NCBI RefSeq assembly: GCF_000017405.1 | Contig: NC_009668.1 | Coordinates: 708,001 to 772,000 of the forward strand | DNA: 64,000 nucleotides | Direction: 5' to 3' | Source of the DNA: Brucella anthropi ATCC 49188 | Lineage (GTDB): Bacteria > Pseudomonadota > Alphaproteobacteria > Rhizobiales > Rhizobiaceae | Shown: piece after piece, positions 44,664 to 53,339 of the stretch | How positions within the stretch are numbered: the stretch's first letter is position 1 | Layout: every line of letters starts with the position of its first letter | Position numbers and translations under genes: made by a program | The notes under the pieces: model-generated | The model's database searches: none | What the model was told of the DNA's origin: nothing | Seen by the model: the letters and a program-made list of their open reading frames with translations, nothing else

Positions 44664-46121
44664 TCACGAACCGGCGAGGGCGTGCAGTGCCGGATAAAGG
44701 GCGTGATAGCGCTGATAGGCTTCCTCATAGGCAGGGAGCAGGGCGGCTTCCGGCTCTATCGTGCGCTCCGTACGCGGTGGCGTGCAGACGGCAAATGGAT
44801 CGACGCCGGTTGCCGCAATGAGGCCCAGTCGTGCGGCACCATAAGCGCCGCCGAAGTCGCCTTCTTCCGGCAAGGCAATCGGTACATTCAACGCGGTCGC
44901 GATTGCCTTCAGCCAATAGGTGGAGCGCGAGCCACCGCCGACGGCGGTCAGCGACTTGATATCGGTGCCAGCCGATTGCAGCGCGGCGAGATTGTCACGG
45001 ATAGCGAAGGCGACGCCTTCCAGAACGGCTTGCGTTAATGCGCGCTGATCGGATTCATGCTCAAGGCCTGAAAATACGCCGCGTATCTTCGCATCGTTAT
45101 ACGGGGTGCGTTCGCCCGAGAGATAGGGCAGGAATGTCGCGCTGCCCGGTGCATTCAGCGTGTCGCCGAGTGCCTTATCGAGTTCATGTGCCGTTTTGCC
45201 GACAAGCCGTGCATACCAGTCAAGCGCGCTTGCTGCGGACAGGATGACACCCATCTGGTGCCATGTGCCGGGCAAGGCATGACAGAAGGCATGAACCGCA
45301 CTTTCAGGCTTCGGCTGATAGGCACCATTTGCGGCAAAGAGCACGCCTGATGTGCCGAGCGAAACGAAGGCATGGCCCGGCTTAACTGTGCCCATGCCGC
45401 AGGCCGAGGCGGCATTGTCGCCAGCACCGCCCGCCACGACCGGCTGACCGGCAATGCCCCATTCGGCGGCAAGTCCGGCCCGCAGCCGTCCGGTTGCGTC
45501 CGTGCCTTCGGCAAGGCGCGGCATCTGGCTCTCATCGAGGTTGGTCTTGTCCAGAAGCTCGCGCGACCAATGGCGTGCACCGGTATCCAGCCAGCTCGTG
45601 CCTGCCGAATCCGACATGTCGGAGACATATTCCCCGGTCAGCCAGAGGCGAAGGTAGTCCTTCGGCAGCAGCACCTTGCGGATGCGCGCAAAAATATCCG
45701 GTTCGTTATTGGCAACCCAGACCAGCTTCGGTGCGGTAAAACCGGGAAAGACAATATTGCCGGTGATGGCGCGAAACGCCGGATCGGCATCGAGTTTGGC
45801 CGCTTCGCGATAGCTGCGCGTATCGTTCCAGAGGATGCAGGGGTGCAATACCTGATCCTGTTCGTCCAGCAGGGTAGCGCCATGCATCTGGCCGGAAAGG
45901 CCGATACCGGCAATCGCTGAAAACTCTTTCGGATGGGCCGCGCGTAGGCCATCAATTGCAGTGCGGCAGGCCTTGATCCACTGTGCCGGGTCCTGTTCGC
46001 TCCAGCCCGGATGGGGGCGGGACACGTCCAGTTCGCCATGGGCCGAACCGATCACCGTCTGCGCGTCGTCGATCAACAGCGCCTTGACACCGGATGTTCC
46101 TAGATCGAGCCCGAGATACAT
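44664..46121 (-). CDS. xylB: Xylulokinase
   Basis: A 485-aa FGGY-family kinase that phosphorylates D-xylulose to xylulose 5-phosphate, feeding the pentose phosphate pathway. It begins YLGLDLGTSGVKALLIDD (phosphate 1 motif). GIGLSGQMHGATLLDEQDQV near 74 holds the xylulose-binding MHG motif typical of XylB, VVAGGAGDNAASACGMGTV near 225, FVSLGTSGVLF near 251, and YLSGERTPYNDAKIRG near 334 complete the set. The ribosome site AGGAG is 7 nt upstream of the ATG. It lies between xylR (36-nt gap) and xylA. Confidence 0.97.
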   Translation of the reverse strand: MYLGLDLGTSGVKALLIDDAQTVIGSAHGELDVSRPHPGWSEQDPAQWIKACRTAIDGLRAAHPKEFSAIAGIGLSGQMHGATLLDEQDQVLHPCILWNDTRSYREAAKLDADPAFRAITGNIVFPGFTAPKLVWVANNEPDIFARIRKVLLPKDYLRLWLTGEYVSDMSDSAGTSWLDTGARHWSRELLDKTNLDESQMPRLAEGTDATGRLRAGLAAEWGIAGQPVVAGGAGDNAASACGMGTVKPGHAFVSLGTSGVLFAANGAYQPKPESAVHAFCHALPGTWHQMGVILSAASALDWYARLVGKTAHELDKALGDTLNAPGSATFLPYLSGERTPYNDAKIRGVFSGLEHESDQRALTQAVLEGVAFAIRDNLAALQSAGTDIKSLTAVGGGSRSTYWLKAIATALNVPIALPEEGDFGGAYGAARLGLIAATGVDPFAVCTPPRTERTIEPEAALLPAYEEAYQRYHALYPALHALAGS

Positions 46122-46157
46122 ATTTGCTCCTGTTGGAAAGGCGTTGTGGCCCGCGCG

Positions 46158-47189
46158 TCAGTCGAAATGCGGCAGGTTGTCTTTAAGGAAAATTTCGATG
46201 CGGATGTGTTCCTGTCCCGGAACGATCGCCAGACGATCCGCAGATGCTTTGAGAACCCGGATGGCGCTGCGGATTTCATGGCCCGCATCCTGCGCCAGCA
46301 CCGCATGGATAATGCCATCTGTCAGCGCTTTTGAGGTCACGCTGTCGCGTTCATGCGCGATGACGAGCGGTCGATTGGATGTATGCTCAGCCAACGCCTT
46401 CACAAGACCGCTGTTGCCAGCGCCGAGGCTATAAATCCCGGCAATGTCGCTGCGCTCGTCAAGCAGCTTGCCGACAAGCTGTTCCACACGCGATCCTTCA
46501 TCGAAGCCTTCCAGAACGGGCAATATCTCGCGGCCCGGAAAGTCTGCTTTCATGGCTGCCGTAAAACCGTCGAAACGTTCCTGATGATCGCGGACTTTCA
46601 ACGAACCGGCGACCACCGCAAGAGCCCCCTCCGTTCCGTTGGCAAAGAGCCCCAGAAGCCGCGCTGCCGTGCGTCCGGCTGCGCCGTTATCGACGCCGAC
46701 ATAATGCGTTCGTGTGGAATGCCCAAGGTCGGATACGAGCGTGACGGCGTGAATGCCTTGCTCACCCAATCGGGCGCAGGCTTCGCGCACGGGATCGGTG
46801 TCGACTGCCACGAATGCAACGCCGTCGGGCTTGCGTGAGGCACATTCGTCCAGTGCTGCGACAAGTGCTGCTTCATCGAAGGCCGGAACGAGTACGACAT
46901 TGACCAGCACACGCTCAGCCAAAGCCCGTTCTGTCGCGGATTGCAGTTCCGCGCGCAGGCTCAGCATGAAGGTATTTTCATTGTCCGGCAAAATAAAATC
47001 GAACTGATAAAGCCGTCCGCGCGCGAGGTTGGCAGCACCCACATCGCGCACATAGCCGAGCGTGTTCATCGCTTCCATAACCCGGTCGCGCGTCTTCGCT
47101 CTCACGCCCGGACGTTCGTTCAGCACACGGTCTACCGTGGCAAGGCTGACGCCCGCTGTTCTGGCTATATCATGGACTGTAGGTTTCAT
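46158..47189 (-). CDS. LacI-family repressor, probable xylose regulator
   Basis: A 343-aa LacI/GalR protein. The helix-turn-helix is TVHDIARTAGVSLATVDRVL (residues 3-22) with hinge helix VRDVGAANLARGR near 47-59, followed by a Peripla_BP-like sensor domain (FDFILPDNENTFMLSLRAEL near 64; GIYSLGAGNSGLVKAL near 258). Most LacI proteins have TVSRVLN where this one has TVDRVLN. It heads the xylR-xylB-xylA operon and is divergent from xylFGH; an operator-like sequence lies 35 nt upstream of its start, so it should repress both directions and be released by xylose or a derivative. The effector is inferred. Confidence 0.9.
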   Translation of the reverse strand: MKPTVHDIARTAGVSLATVDRVLNERPGVRAKTRDRVMEAMNTLGYVRDVGAANLARGRLYQFDFILPDNENTFMLSLRAELQSATERALAERVLVNVVLVPAFDEAALVAALDECASRKPDGVAFVAVDTDPVREACARLGEQGIHAVTLVSDLGHSTRTHYVGVDNGAAGRTAARLLGLFANGTEGALAVVAGSLKVRDHQERFDGFTAAMKADFPGREILPVLEGFDEGSRVEQLVGKLLDERSDIAGIYSLGAGNSGLVKALAEHTSNRPLVIAHERDSVTSKALTDGIIHAVLAQDAGHEIRSAIRVLKASADRLAIVPGQEHIRIEIFLKDNLPHFD

Positions 47190-47223
47190 CCTCGCTCCTC
47201 GATGCGGACCATAAGATCAAAAA

Positions 47224-47242
47224 TGAGGTACGTAAATCAAAA
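47224..47242. promoter_or_regulatory. Operator-like site upstream of xylR
   Basis: Read on the minus strand, TTTTGATTTACGTACCTCA, with one difference from the site at 37041-37059. Centre TACGTA is self-complementary. It sits between the xylR start (47189) and the candidate xylF promoter. A weaker relative, TTCACGTATCAATG, follows at 47264-47277. Confidence 0.65.
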
Positions 47243-47247
47243 AATGC

Positions 47248-47275
47248 TTGCTATTCATTTTTCTTCACGTATCAA
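47248..47275 (+). promoter_or_regulatory. Candidate sigma-70 promoter of xylFGH
   Basis: TTGCTA (47248-47253) and TATCAA (47270-47275) separated by 16 nt, on the plus strand and next to the operator-like site. It would give a leader of about 205 nt before xylF. Only a pattern match; the -10 box is weak. Confidence 0.35.
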
Positions 47276-47374
47276 TGGTTCCCGAGGATGGGGCAGTGTG
47301 TCTTTTGCACGCTGTCCCGATGGAGTGATCTTGGCGCAAAGCGCCTTTGGGAGGATCAGCCATTCAAGGAATAA

Positions 47375-47401
47375 GCAGCTCTGAAGAGGGCTGTTTTGTT
47401 G
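47375..47401 (+). terminator. Terminator-like hairpin in the xylF leader
   Basis: A 7-8 bp stem CAGCTCT (47376-47382) / AGGGCTG (47387-47393), with one G-U pair and a GAAG loop, is followed by TTTTGTTG. It lies about 90 nt upstream of the xylF start. If transcription starts near 47280 this could attenuate xylFGH; otherwise it may end a short transcript. Confidence 0.4.
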
Positions 47402-47486
47402 TGCCGAACTCCGGGGGCGGAATACGTTCGGGGGCGCGGTTTGGTATCAGCCGGTAGCACGCCGGTGTTGTTTGGAGGAGATTTGC

Positions 47487-48506
47487 ATGAAACGTCGTAA
47501 TTTTCTGACCGGCGCGCTGGTTGCCGCGGCTTTGGGCATTGGCGCCATGGCGTCCACGCCGGTCTATGCTTCGCCGGAAAACCCGGTCATTGGCTTTTCC
47601 ATCGACGACCTTCGCGTCGAGCGCTGGGCGCGTGATCGCGACTATTTCATTGAAGCGGCAGAAAAGCTGGGCGCCAAGGTCAATGTACAGTCGGCTGACG
47701 GCAACGAGGAAAAGCAGGTCAAGCAGGTTGAAAACCTGATTGCGCAGGGTGTTGACGCCATCGTCATCGTGCCGATGAACTCCAAGGTTTTCGATGCGGT
47801 TGTGGCTGATGCCAAGGCATCCGGCATCAAGGTTCTGTCCTATGACCGTCTGATCCTCAATGCGGATATCGATGCCTATATCTCGTTCGACAATGAGCGC
47901 GTCGGCTTCATGCAGGCTGAAGCCGTTCTGAAGGCCAAGCCGGAAGGCAATTATTATCTCCTTGGCGGCTCGCCGACGGATAACAACGCCAAGCTTCTCC
48001 GTGCCGGACAGGAAAAGGCTCTGAAAGAAGCTATCGATTCAGGCAAGGTGAAGGTCATCGGCTCGCAGTGGGTGAAGGAGTGGAGCCCGACGGAAGCGCT
48101 CTCCATCATGGAAAATGCTCTGACGGCTGCACAGAACAAGATTGATGCGGTTGTTGCTTCAAACGACGGCACCGCCGGTGGCGCCATTCAGGCTCTTGCC
48201 GCGCAGGGACTGGCTGGAAAGACTGCTGTTTCCGGTCAGGATAGCGACCTTGCCGCCGTCAAGCGTCTGATTGACGGTACGCAGACCGTGACGGTCTACA
48301 AGCCGCTGAAACTCATTGCTTCGGAAGCTGCCAAGCTGACCGTCCAGATGGTCAAGGGTGAAACGCCTGAGTTCAATTCCAAGCTCGACAATGGCGGCAA
48401 GCAGGTCGACACGCTTCTGCTGACGCCGACTGCCGTGACCAAGGACAATATCGACATCTACGTTCAGGACGGCTTCTACACCAAGGAGCAGATTGAAGGG
48501 AAGTAA
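47487..48506 (+). CDS. xylF: D-xylose ABC transporter binding protein
   Basis: A 339-aa periplasmic binding protein very like XylF. The signal peptide carries a twin-arginine motif, KRRNFLTGALVAAALGIGAM, with cleavage near VYA-SPENP (residue 28), so export may use Tat. Xylose-binding sequence features: IGFSIDDLRVERWARDRDYF near 35, NEEKQVKQVENLIAQGVDAI near 76, SYDRLILNADIDAYISFDNE near 115, and VVASNDGTAGGAIQALAAQG near 218. The ATG at 47487 has TTGGAGGAG 6 nt upstream. It begins the xylFGH importer operon; a long hairpin separates it from xylG. Confidence 0.95.
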   Translation: MKRRNFLTGALVAAALGIGAMASTPVYASPENPVIGFSIDDLRVERWARDRDYFIEAAEKLGAKVNVQSADGNEEKQVKQVENLIAQGVDAIVIVPMNSKVFDAVVADAKASGIKVLSYDRLILNADIDAYISFDNERVGFMQAEAVLKAKPEGNYYLLGGSPTDNNAKLLRAGQEKALKEAIDSGKVKVIGSQWVKEWSPTEALSIMENALTAAQNKIDAVVASNDGTAGGAIQALAAQGLAGKTAVSGQDSDLAAVKRLIDGTQTVTVYKPLKLIASEAAKLTVQMVKGETPEFNSKLDNGGKQVDTLLLTPTAVTKDNIDIYVQDGFYTKEQIEGK

Positions 48507-48537
48507 GCTTTTCCGGCGACTTATCCTTGAGAGAATA

Positions 48538-48582
48538 GTGGGGCCGGAAGTCTGGAAATCATGATCCAGCTTCTGGCCCCAC
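48538..48582 (+). other. Long intercistronic hairpin between xylF and xylG
   Basis: Arms at 48538-48550 and 48570-48582 form 13 pairs (one G-U); five more pairs close inside after a one-base bulge (48552-48556 with 48565-48569). The loop is 8 nt. No T-run follows, so it is more likely an mRNA-stabilising or processing hairpin than a terminator. It would keep xylF mRNA in excess over xylGH. Confidence 0.75.
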
Positions 48583-48693
48583 CAACTTGTCGATGCTGTC
48601 TGTGACAGCGTTGTCCGGAACATTTCCGCCAGAAGATGGTGTGGTTTGAAACCGGACGGCTCATTCTGCTGCATTACTGCAAGGTCATATGCG

Positions 48694-50229
48694 ATGTCCG
48701 AATATCTTCTAGAGATGCGCAATATCGGTAAGGACTTCAACGGCGTGAAAGCGCTTGACGGTATTTACCTGAAAGTGCGCGCGGGCGAGTGTGTCGGCCT
48801 TTGCGGTGAGAACGGCGCAGGCAAATCCACGCTGATGAAAGTGCTTTCCGGCGTTTATCCCCATGGCACCTGGAGCGGGGAAATTTTCTGGGAAGGCCAG
48901 GAACTGAAGGCGACGGGCATCCGCGATACGGAAGCCGCGGGTATCGTCATCATCCATCAGGAACTCATGATGGTGCCGCATCTCTCGGTTGCGGAAAACA
49001 TCTTTCTGGGATCGGAGCCGACAAGCGGAGGCTTCATCGATTATGACCAGATGAATGCGCGCGCGACGGAACTTCTGGCGCGCCTCAAGATCCATGACAT
49101 CAATGTCGCGCTTCCGGTCTATCATTATCCGGGTGGCAAGCAGCAGTTGATCGAGATCGCAAAGGCGATCAACAAGAATGCGAAGCTGCTCATTCTGGAT
49201 GAGCCGACATCGGCGCTGACGGCATCCGAAACACGCGTCCTTCTCGATCTCATCAAGGACTTCAAGGCGCAAGGCATGGCCTGTGTCTACATCTCCCACA
49301 AGCTGGATGAAGTGGCCGAAATTTCCGACACGGTGACGGTCATTCGCGACGGAACGCATATCGCGACGAAGCCGATGGCGGAACTCACCACGCCAGCCAT
49401 CATCACCATGATGGTGGGGCGCGAGATGAAAAACCTGTTTCCGCGCGAGCCGCACGATATTGGCGAGGTTGTTTTCGAGGCACGCAAAATCAACTGCTGG
49501 GATGTGACCAATCCGGATCGCAAGGTGGTCGACAATGTTTCATTCGCGCTGCGACGCGGTGAAATTCTCGGTATTGCCGGGCTGGTGGGCGCGGGGCGCA
49601 CGGAACTGGTGTCCAGCCTGTTCGGTGTCTGGCCCGGAGCGCATGACGGTCAAGTCTTTCTGGAAGGCAAGGAGCTGAAAATCCGCACGCCGCGTGATGC
49701 GGTTCGACAGGGCATCTGCATGGTGCCGGAGGACCGAAAGAAGGATGGCATCCTGCCGATCATGCCTGTGGGCTATAATATGACGGTCTCCGTGCTGGAT
49801 CGCTTTTCCTTGCGCGGATTGCTCGACAAGGAAGCGGAACTGGCCACGATCCAGCGCGAAATTCTGCGCCTCAAGGTGAAGACTGCCGATCCGATGCTGG
49901 AAATTGCGTCCCTGTCCGGTGGCAACCAGCAAAAGGCGGTGCTGTCGAAGATGATGCTGCCAGACCCCAAGGTGCTCATTCTCGATGAGCCGACGCGGGG
50001 CGTCGATGTTGGTGCGAAATATGAAATCTACAAACTGATCTTCGCACTCGCGAAACAGGGTGTCGCGGTGCTGATGGTCTCTTCCGAAATGCCGGAAGTT
50101 CTTGGCATCAGCGACCGTGTTCTCGTGATCGGCGAGGGCAGGCTGCGTGGCGATTTCCCCAATGAAAATCTTACCCAGGAGAAGGTGCTTGCCGCTGCAA
50201 TCGGCAAACCGATGACCAATGCGGCCTGA
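48694..50229 (+). CDS. xylG: Xylose ABC transporter ATPase
   Basis: A 511-aa double-domain ATPase of the CUT2 family. Domain 1: Walker [21 protein letters not shown] near 38, [20 protein letters not shown] near 146 as the signature loop, [17 protein letters not shown] near 165. Domain 2: [20 protein letters not shown] near 296, [20 protein letters not shown] near 346, [20 protein letters not shown] near 406, then [11 protein letters not shown]. The insertion after Walker A ([20 protein letters not shown]) is typical of XylG. The ATG at 48694 was chosen inside a frame open to 48646. It sits 187 nt after xylF and 92 nt before xylH. Confidence 0.95.
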   Translation: MSEYLLEMRNIGKDFNGVKALDGIYLKVRAGECVGLCGENGAGKSTLMKVLSGVYPHGTWSGEIFWEGQELKATGIRDTEAAGIVIIHQELMMVPHLSVAENIFLGSEPTSGGFIDYDQMNARATELLARLKIHDINVALPVYHYPGGKQQLIEIAKAINKNAKLLILDEPTSALTASETRVLLDLIKDFKAQGMACVYISHKLDEVAEISDTVTVIRDGTHIATKPMAELTTPAIITMMVGREMKNLFPREPHDIGEVVFEARKINCWDVTNPDRKVVDNVSFALRRGEILGIAGLVGAGRTELVSSLFGVWPGAHDGQVFLEGKELKIRTPRDAVRQGICMVPEDRKKDGILPIMPVGYNMTVSVLDRFSLRGLLDKEAELATIQREILRLKVKTADPMLEIASLSGGNQQKAVLSKMMLPDPKVLILDEPTRGVDVGAKYEIYKLIFALAKQGVAVLMVSSEMPEVLGISDRVLVIGEGRLRGDFPNENLTQEKVLAAAIGKPMTNAA

Positions 50230-50321
50230 TCCTCGAATAACTCTTTGTTTTCACGCATTTTCCTTATGCAAAACCGCTTCACATCTTTGCTGGAAATGCT
50301 CAAATTTGACCGGTGCATGAT

Positions 50322-51491
50322 ATGACATTGACGGGCAAAAGCCTTCGGAAGTTTCTGGCGGATTATAAGATTGTCGCGCTGCTGATTGTGGTTGCGCTCA
50401 TCTGGGCATTGTTTGCGATCCTTACCTATGACCCCGAAATGGGACGTTCGCAGTTCCTGACGGCACGCAACTTCTCCAATCTTCTACGCCAGATGGCCAT
50501 TACCGGAATGCTCGCATCTGCGATGGTTTTCGTCATTGTTGCCGGCGAAATCGATCTTTCTGTCGGCGCACTATTAGGGCTTTTGGGCGGTGTCGCCGCT
50601 GTTCTCGATGTGATCTACGGATGGCCCTTATGGGCGACGATCAGCACGGTTCTGGTTCTCGGCGTGGCGCTTGGCGCTTTTAACGGCTGGCTGACTGCCT
50701 ATCTCGGCATACCGTCCTTCATCGTCACGCTTGGCGGCCAACTTGTGTTTCGCGGCATCGTGCTCGGCATTATGGGTGGCGTCACCATTGCGCCGATCTC
50801 TCCGGAGTTCAAATATATCGGACAGGGCTATCTGCCGGGCTGGCTTGGCAATCTCTGCGCCATTGCCCTGTTCGGCGTGCTGATCCTGATGACGTTGCGT
50901 ACGCGGGCCAGCAAGCGCAAGCATAATCTCCAGACACTTTCATCCGGGATGGAAGTCGCAAGGCTTCTCGGTATTGGTATCCTGATCCTCGGTTTTATCC
51001 TGATCCTCAACAGCTATCAGGGTGTGCCGGTTCCGGTGCTGATCCTGCTGGTGATCCTTGGCGTCTTCACTGTCATTGCAAAACAGACCGTGTTTGGTCG
51101 CCACATCTATGCGGTTGGTTCGAACACCGAAGCGACGCGCTTTTCCGGCGTGAACGTCAATTTCGTCAAAATGGCAGTCTTCGCACTGATGGGGTTGATG
51201 GCGGCGGTGGCTGGCCTGACAACGACCTCACGCCTCGCGGCAGGCACGCCATCGGCAGGCATGGGCGGCGAACTTGACGCCATTGCCTCCTGTTTCATCG
51301 GCGGCACCTCCATGCGCGGCGGCGTTGGTTCCGTGCTGGGTGCACTGGTCGGTGCGCTCATCATGTCGAGCCTCGACAACGGCATGTCCATGCTCGGCGT
51401 CGATACGTTCTGGCAGCAGATCATCAAGGGGAGCATTCTTGTTCTGGCTGTCTATCTCGACATCGTATCTTCCGGCACGCGGCGTGGATAA
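50322..51491 (+). CDS. xylH: Xylose ABC transporter permease
   Basis: A 389-aa CUT2 permease, longer than RbsC as expected for XylH. It has about ten to twelve spans, with IVAGEIDLSVGALLGLLGGV near 75 and PSFIVTLGGQLVFRGIVLGI near 133. A cytoplasmic insert TLRTRASKRKHNLQTLSSGM near 192 and the loop TVFGRHIYAVGSNTEATRFS near 254 match XylH. The ATG at 50322 is preceded by a GTG three codons earlier; neither has a good ribosome site, so translation may depend on xylG. It is the last gene of the operon. Confidence 0.94.
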   Translation: MTLTGKSLRKFLADYKIVALLIVVALIWALFAILTYDPEMGRSQFLTARNFSNLLRQMAITGMLASAMVFVIVAGEIDLSVGALLGLLGGVAAVLDVIYGWPLWATISTVLVLGVALGAFNGWLTAYLGIPSFIVTLGGQLVFRGIVLGIMGGVTIAPISPEFKYIGQGYLPGWLGNLCAIALFGVLILMTLRTRASKRKHNLQTLSSGMEVARLLGIGILILGFILILNSYQGVPVPVLILLVILGVFTVIAKQTVFGRHIYAVGSNTEATRFSGVNVNFVKMAVFALMGLMAAVAGLTTTSRLAAGTPSAGMGGELDAIASCFIGGTSMRGGVGSVLGALVGALIMSSLDNGMSMLGVDTFWQQIIKGSILVLAVYLDIVSSGTRRG

Positions 51492-51559
51492 GTGCAGGTC
51501 TATATATTAGACGAATAAAATATATTGAGCCCTACCAATCAGCTGGCTAAACTGCGGCC

Positions 51560-52837
51560 ATGACGATGCTCAAGGATATCGGCGGTCTGCTCGCTCTGAC
51601 AGCCCGTCTTCTGGCACGGTTCTGGCCCCAGCTGCTGCTTATCGGTACGCTGGGCTATATTGCACGCGACTTGCTGCTCGATGCTGCGGTACGCGCGGGC
51701 GGATATTTTCCGCTCGCCGGAATGGTCGTGCTTTCGCTGGTCGTACTTGTGAAGCTGCTCGTCGTGGTGACGATGTTCGCCACGCTGCGCCCCGGATTGC
51801 CAGCGCTTGCTTCGTTGCGCCAAACCGCTACGGCAGGAACCGCACCGTCGCCCGACAATCGCAAGGCCGACCGTATGCTGATGGTGACGGCAGCCGTCAT
51901 TCTGCCGTTCTTCGCCTATTACGCCGCATGGGGCTTTCTTGGCGACACAGTGCGCGAATATTCGCGGCTTGCTTTTGAGCGCACAGCCTTTGGCGAGAAG
52001 ATGCACATATTCGACCTTGTGCGTTCCGGCAGCCTGATCGCGGCAATTTTCGTCTGCTGGCTGATCCGCTGGATTGCCAAACGGGCGAATGAGAAAGTCC
52101 ATTCACCTTGGTTGCGGCTGTTGATTGTCGCCGCCGACGCAAGCTGGATATTCATAGGTCTGTTTGCGCTCGATAAGTGGAAGGATGATCTCATCCGCTG
52201 GATTGGGGCCGGGTCCCTGCTCGATGGTTTCGATGTCAGTGCTGCATGGTTGTCGATGAGCGCTTACGCTGCCGAAAATTTTGTGCCCGTGGAGTTTCAG
52301 CAACCGAGCTTCTGGGTACAGGCGCAGAATCTGTTCTTCTATGCGCTCTTGCCGATGGTCTGGCTGGTGATGGCGGCCATCATCTACGGCTATGATCTGT
52401 CCGCCAGGAAAGCACCGGTTCCGCCAGCCCCATCTCGCGGAACGACCTTCCGGAAGTGGTTGAGCGACTTCACTGCACATTATCTGGGCGGTTATCGCAG
52501 CCGCTACCGGCCTGTATGGACCTGCCTGAAACTTGTCGTCGGGGCAGGGCTTGGAACCCTGCTGTCGTTTATCGTTCTCTACCGTGCCATAAGCTGGACC
52601 GGCGCATGGATCTGGTACGGTACGACCCATTATCTTGGACCATACGATATCGAAATTTGGCAACGCATCGCCAATGTTCTGGCTATTCTGATCGGTAGCC
52701 CGACGGAGCTTGATGGCGGCATCCTGCTTGACGCAATACGTATCGCACTTCTGGCGGCAGTCCTCGAATATGCGTTGGTGAGCCAGAAGAACAGGGCTAT
52801 TTCAGAACCAGATGCTCAGGCTGTTTCCCCAGCATAG
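51560..52837 (+). CDS. Polytopic membrane protein of unknown function
   Basis: I do not recognise this 425-aa protein. It has about seven to eight hydrophobic spans, including FWPQLLLIGTLGYIARDLLL near 21 and VVLSLVVLVKLLVVVTMFAT near 56. A soluble loop is seen at ERTAFGEKMHIFDLVRS near 140. The frame is long, uses codons like its neighbours and overlaps the stop of the convergent minus-strand gene by 41 nt. It is probably functionally linked to the three small membrane-anchored proteins encoded opposite. An AT-rich stretch at 51500-51527 may hold its promoter. Confidence 0.7.
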   Translation: MTMLKDIGGLLALTARLLARFWPQLLLIGTLGYIARDLLLDAAVRAGGYFPLAGMVVLSLVVLVKLLVVVTMFATLRPGLPALASLRQTATAGTAPSPDNRKADRMLMVTAAVILPFFAYYAAWGFLGDTVREYSRLAFERTAFGEKMHIFDLVRSGSLIAAIFVCWLIRWIAKRANEKVHSPWLRLLIVAADASWIFIGLFALDKWKDDLIRWIGAGSLLDGFDVSAAWLSMSAYAAENFVPVEFQQPSFWVQAQNLFFYALLPMVWLVMAAIIYGYDLSARKAPVPPAPSRGTTFRKWLSDFTAHYLGGYRSRYRPVWTCLKLVVGAGLGTLLSFIVLYRAISWTGAWIWYGTTHYLGPYDIEIWQRIANVLAILIGSPTELDGGILLDAIRIALLAAVLEYALVSQKNRAISEPDAQAVSPA

Positions 52838-53339
52838 AGAGCGATAGCGAAAGCTCTCCAACGTTTTCGGGAACAAGAAAGCTCTCGACGATACGAACCG
52901 GGGCGCTGCCATTTTCATTGGCAAGATCATAGCATTTCGGCTTGTCGGCGGCTTCCGGTTTCAGTTTTTGGATTACTTGATTGGATACATACAATGTCGA
53001 CCAGCTGCGGCCTTCAGCGTCCGTCGCAGTTACGAAACAGGGTATCAACTGTTTCAACTGTTCAGTGTCCTGAATAGCCACTTCGATTTCTGCAAGTACG
53101 ATACTGGTTTTTGGCAATGTGCCTGGAAACTTGTCCAATGCGACCAGTTTCCAGTTGGCACCAGCATAAGTCTGCACATCGCCACGCGGCACGACAATCG
53201 GCTCTTGCAGGTTCTGCTCGATCCAGCGCAACAAACCGCCGTCGGAACGCACGAAAACAGCAAGGGGCAGGGCGATAATCAGGAGAGCAAGGCATATCCA
53301 GAACGATTTTCGCTCGCCTGAAGAGGCTGCTTCACTCAT
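52797..53339 (-). CDS. Small single-pass membrane protein, unknown function
   Basis: A 180-aa protein with one N-terminal helix (SFWICLALLIIALPLAVFV, residues 12-30) and a periplasmic domain of about 145 residues. It contains a stretch with the alternating pattern of an Ig-like beta sandwich (TSIVLAEIEVAIQDTEQLKQ near 79) and two cysteines (PCFVTATDAEG and KCYDLANENG) that could form a disulphide. No family was recognised. It overlaps the upstream gene by 4 nt and the convergent gene by 41 nt. Confidence 0.7.
   Translation of the reverse strand: MSEAASSGERKSFWICLALLIIALPLAVFVRSDGGLLRWIEQNLQEPIVVPRGDVQTYAGANWKLVALDKFPGTLPKTSIVLAEIEVAIQDTEQLKQLIPCFVTATDAEGRSWSTLYVSNQVIQKLKPEAADKPKCYDLANENGSAPVRIVESFLVPENVGELSLSLSMLGKQPEHLVLK

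Noticed and set aside
46941..47384. 147-codon plus-strand frame running from xylR into the xylF leader
   Set aside because: Mostly antisense to xylR, no ribosome site, and it would run through the operator and promoter region.
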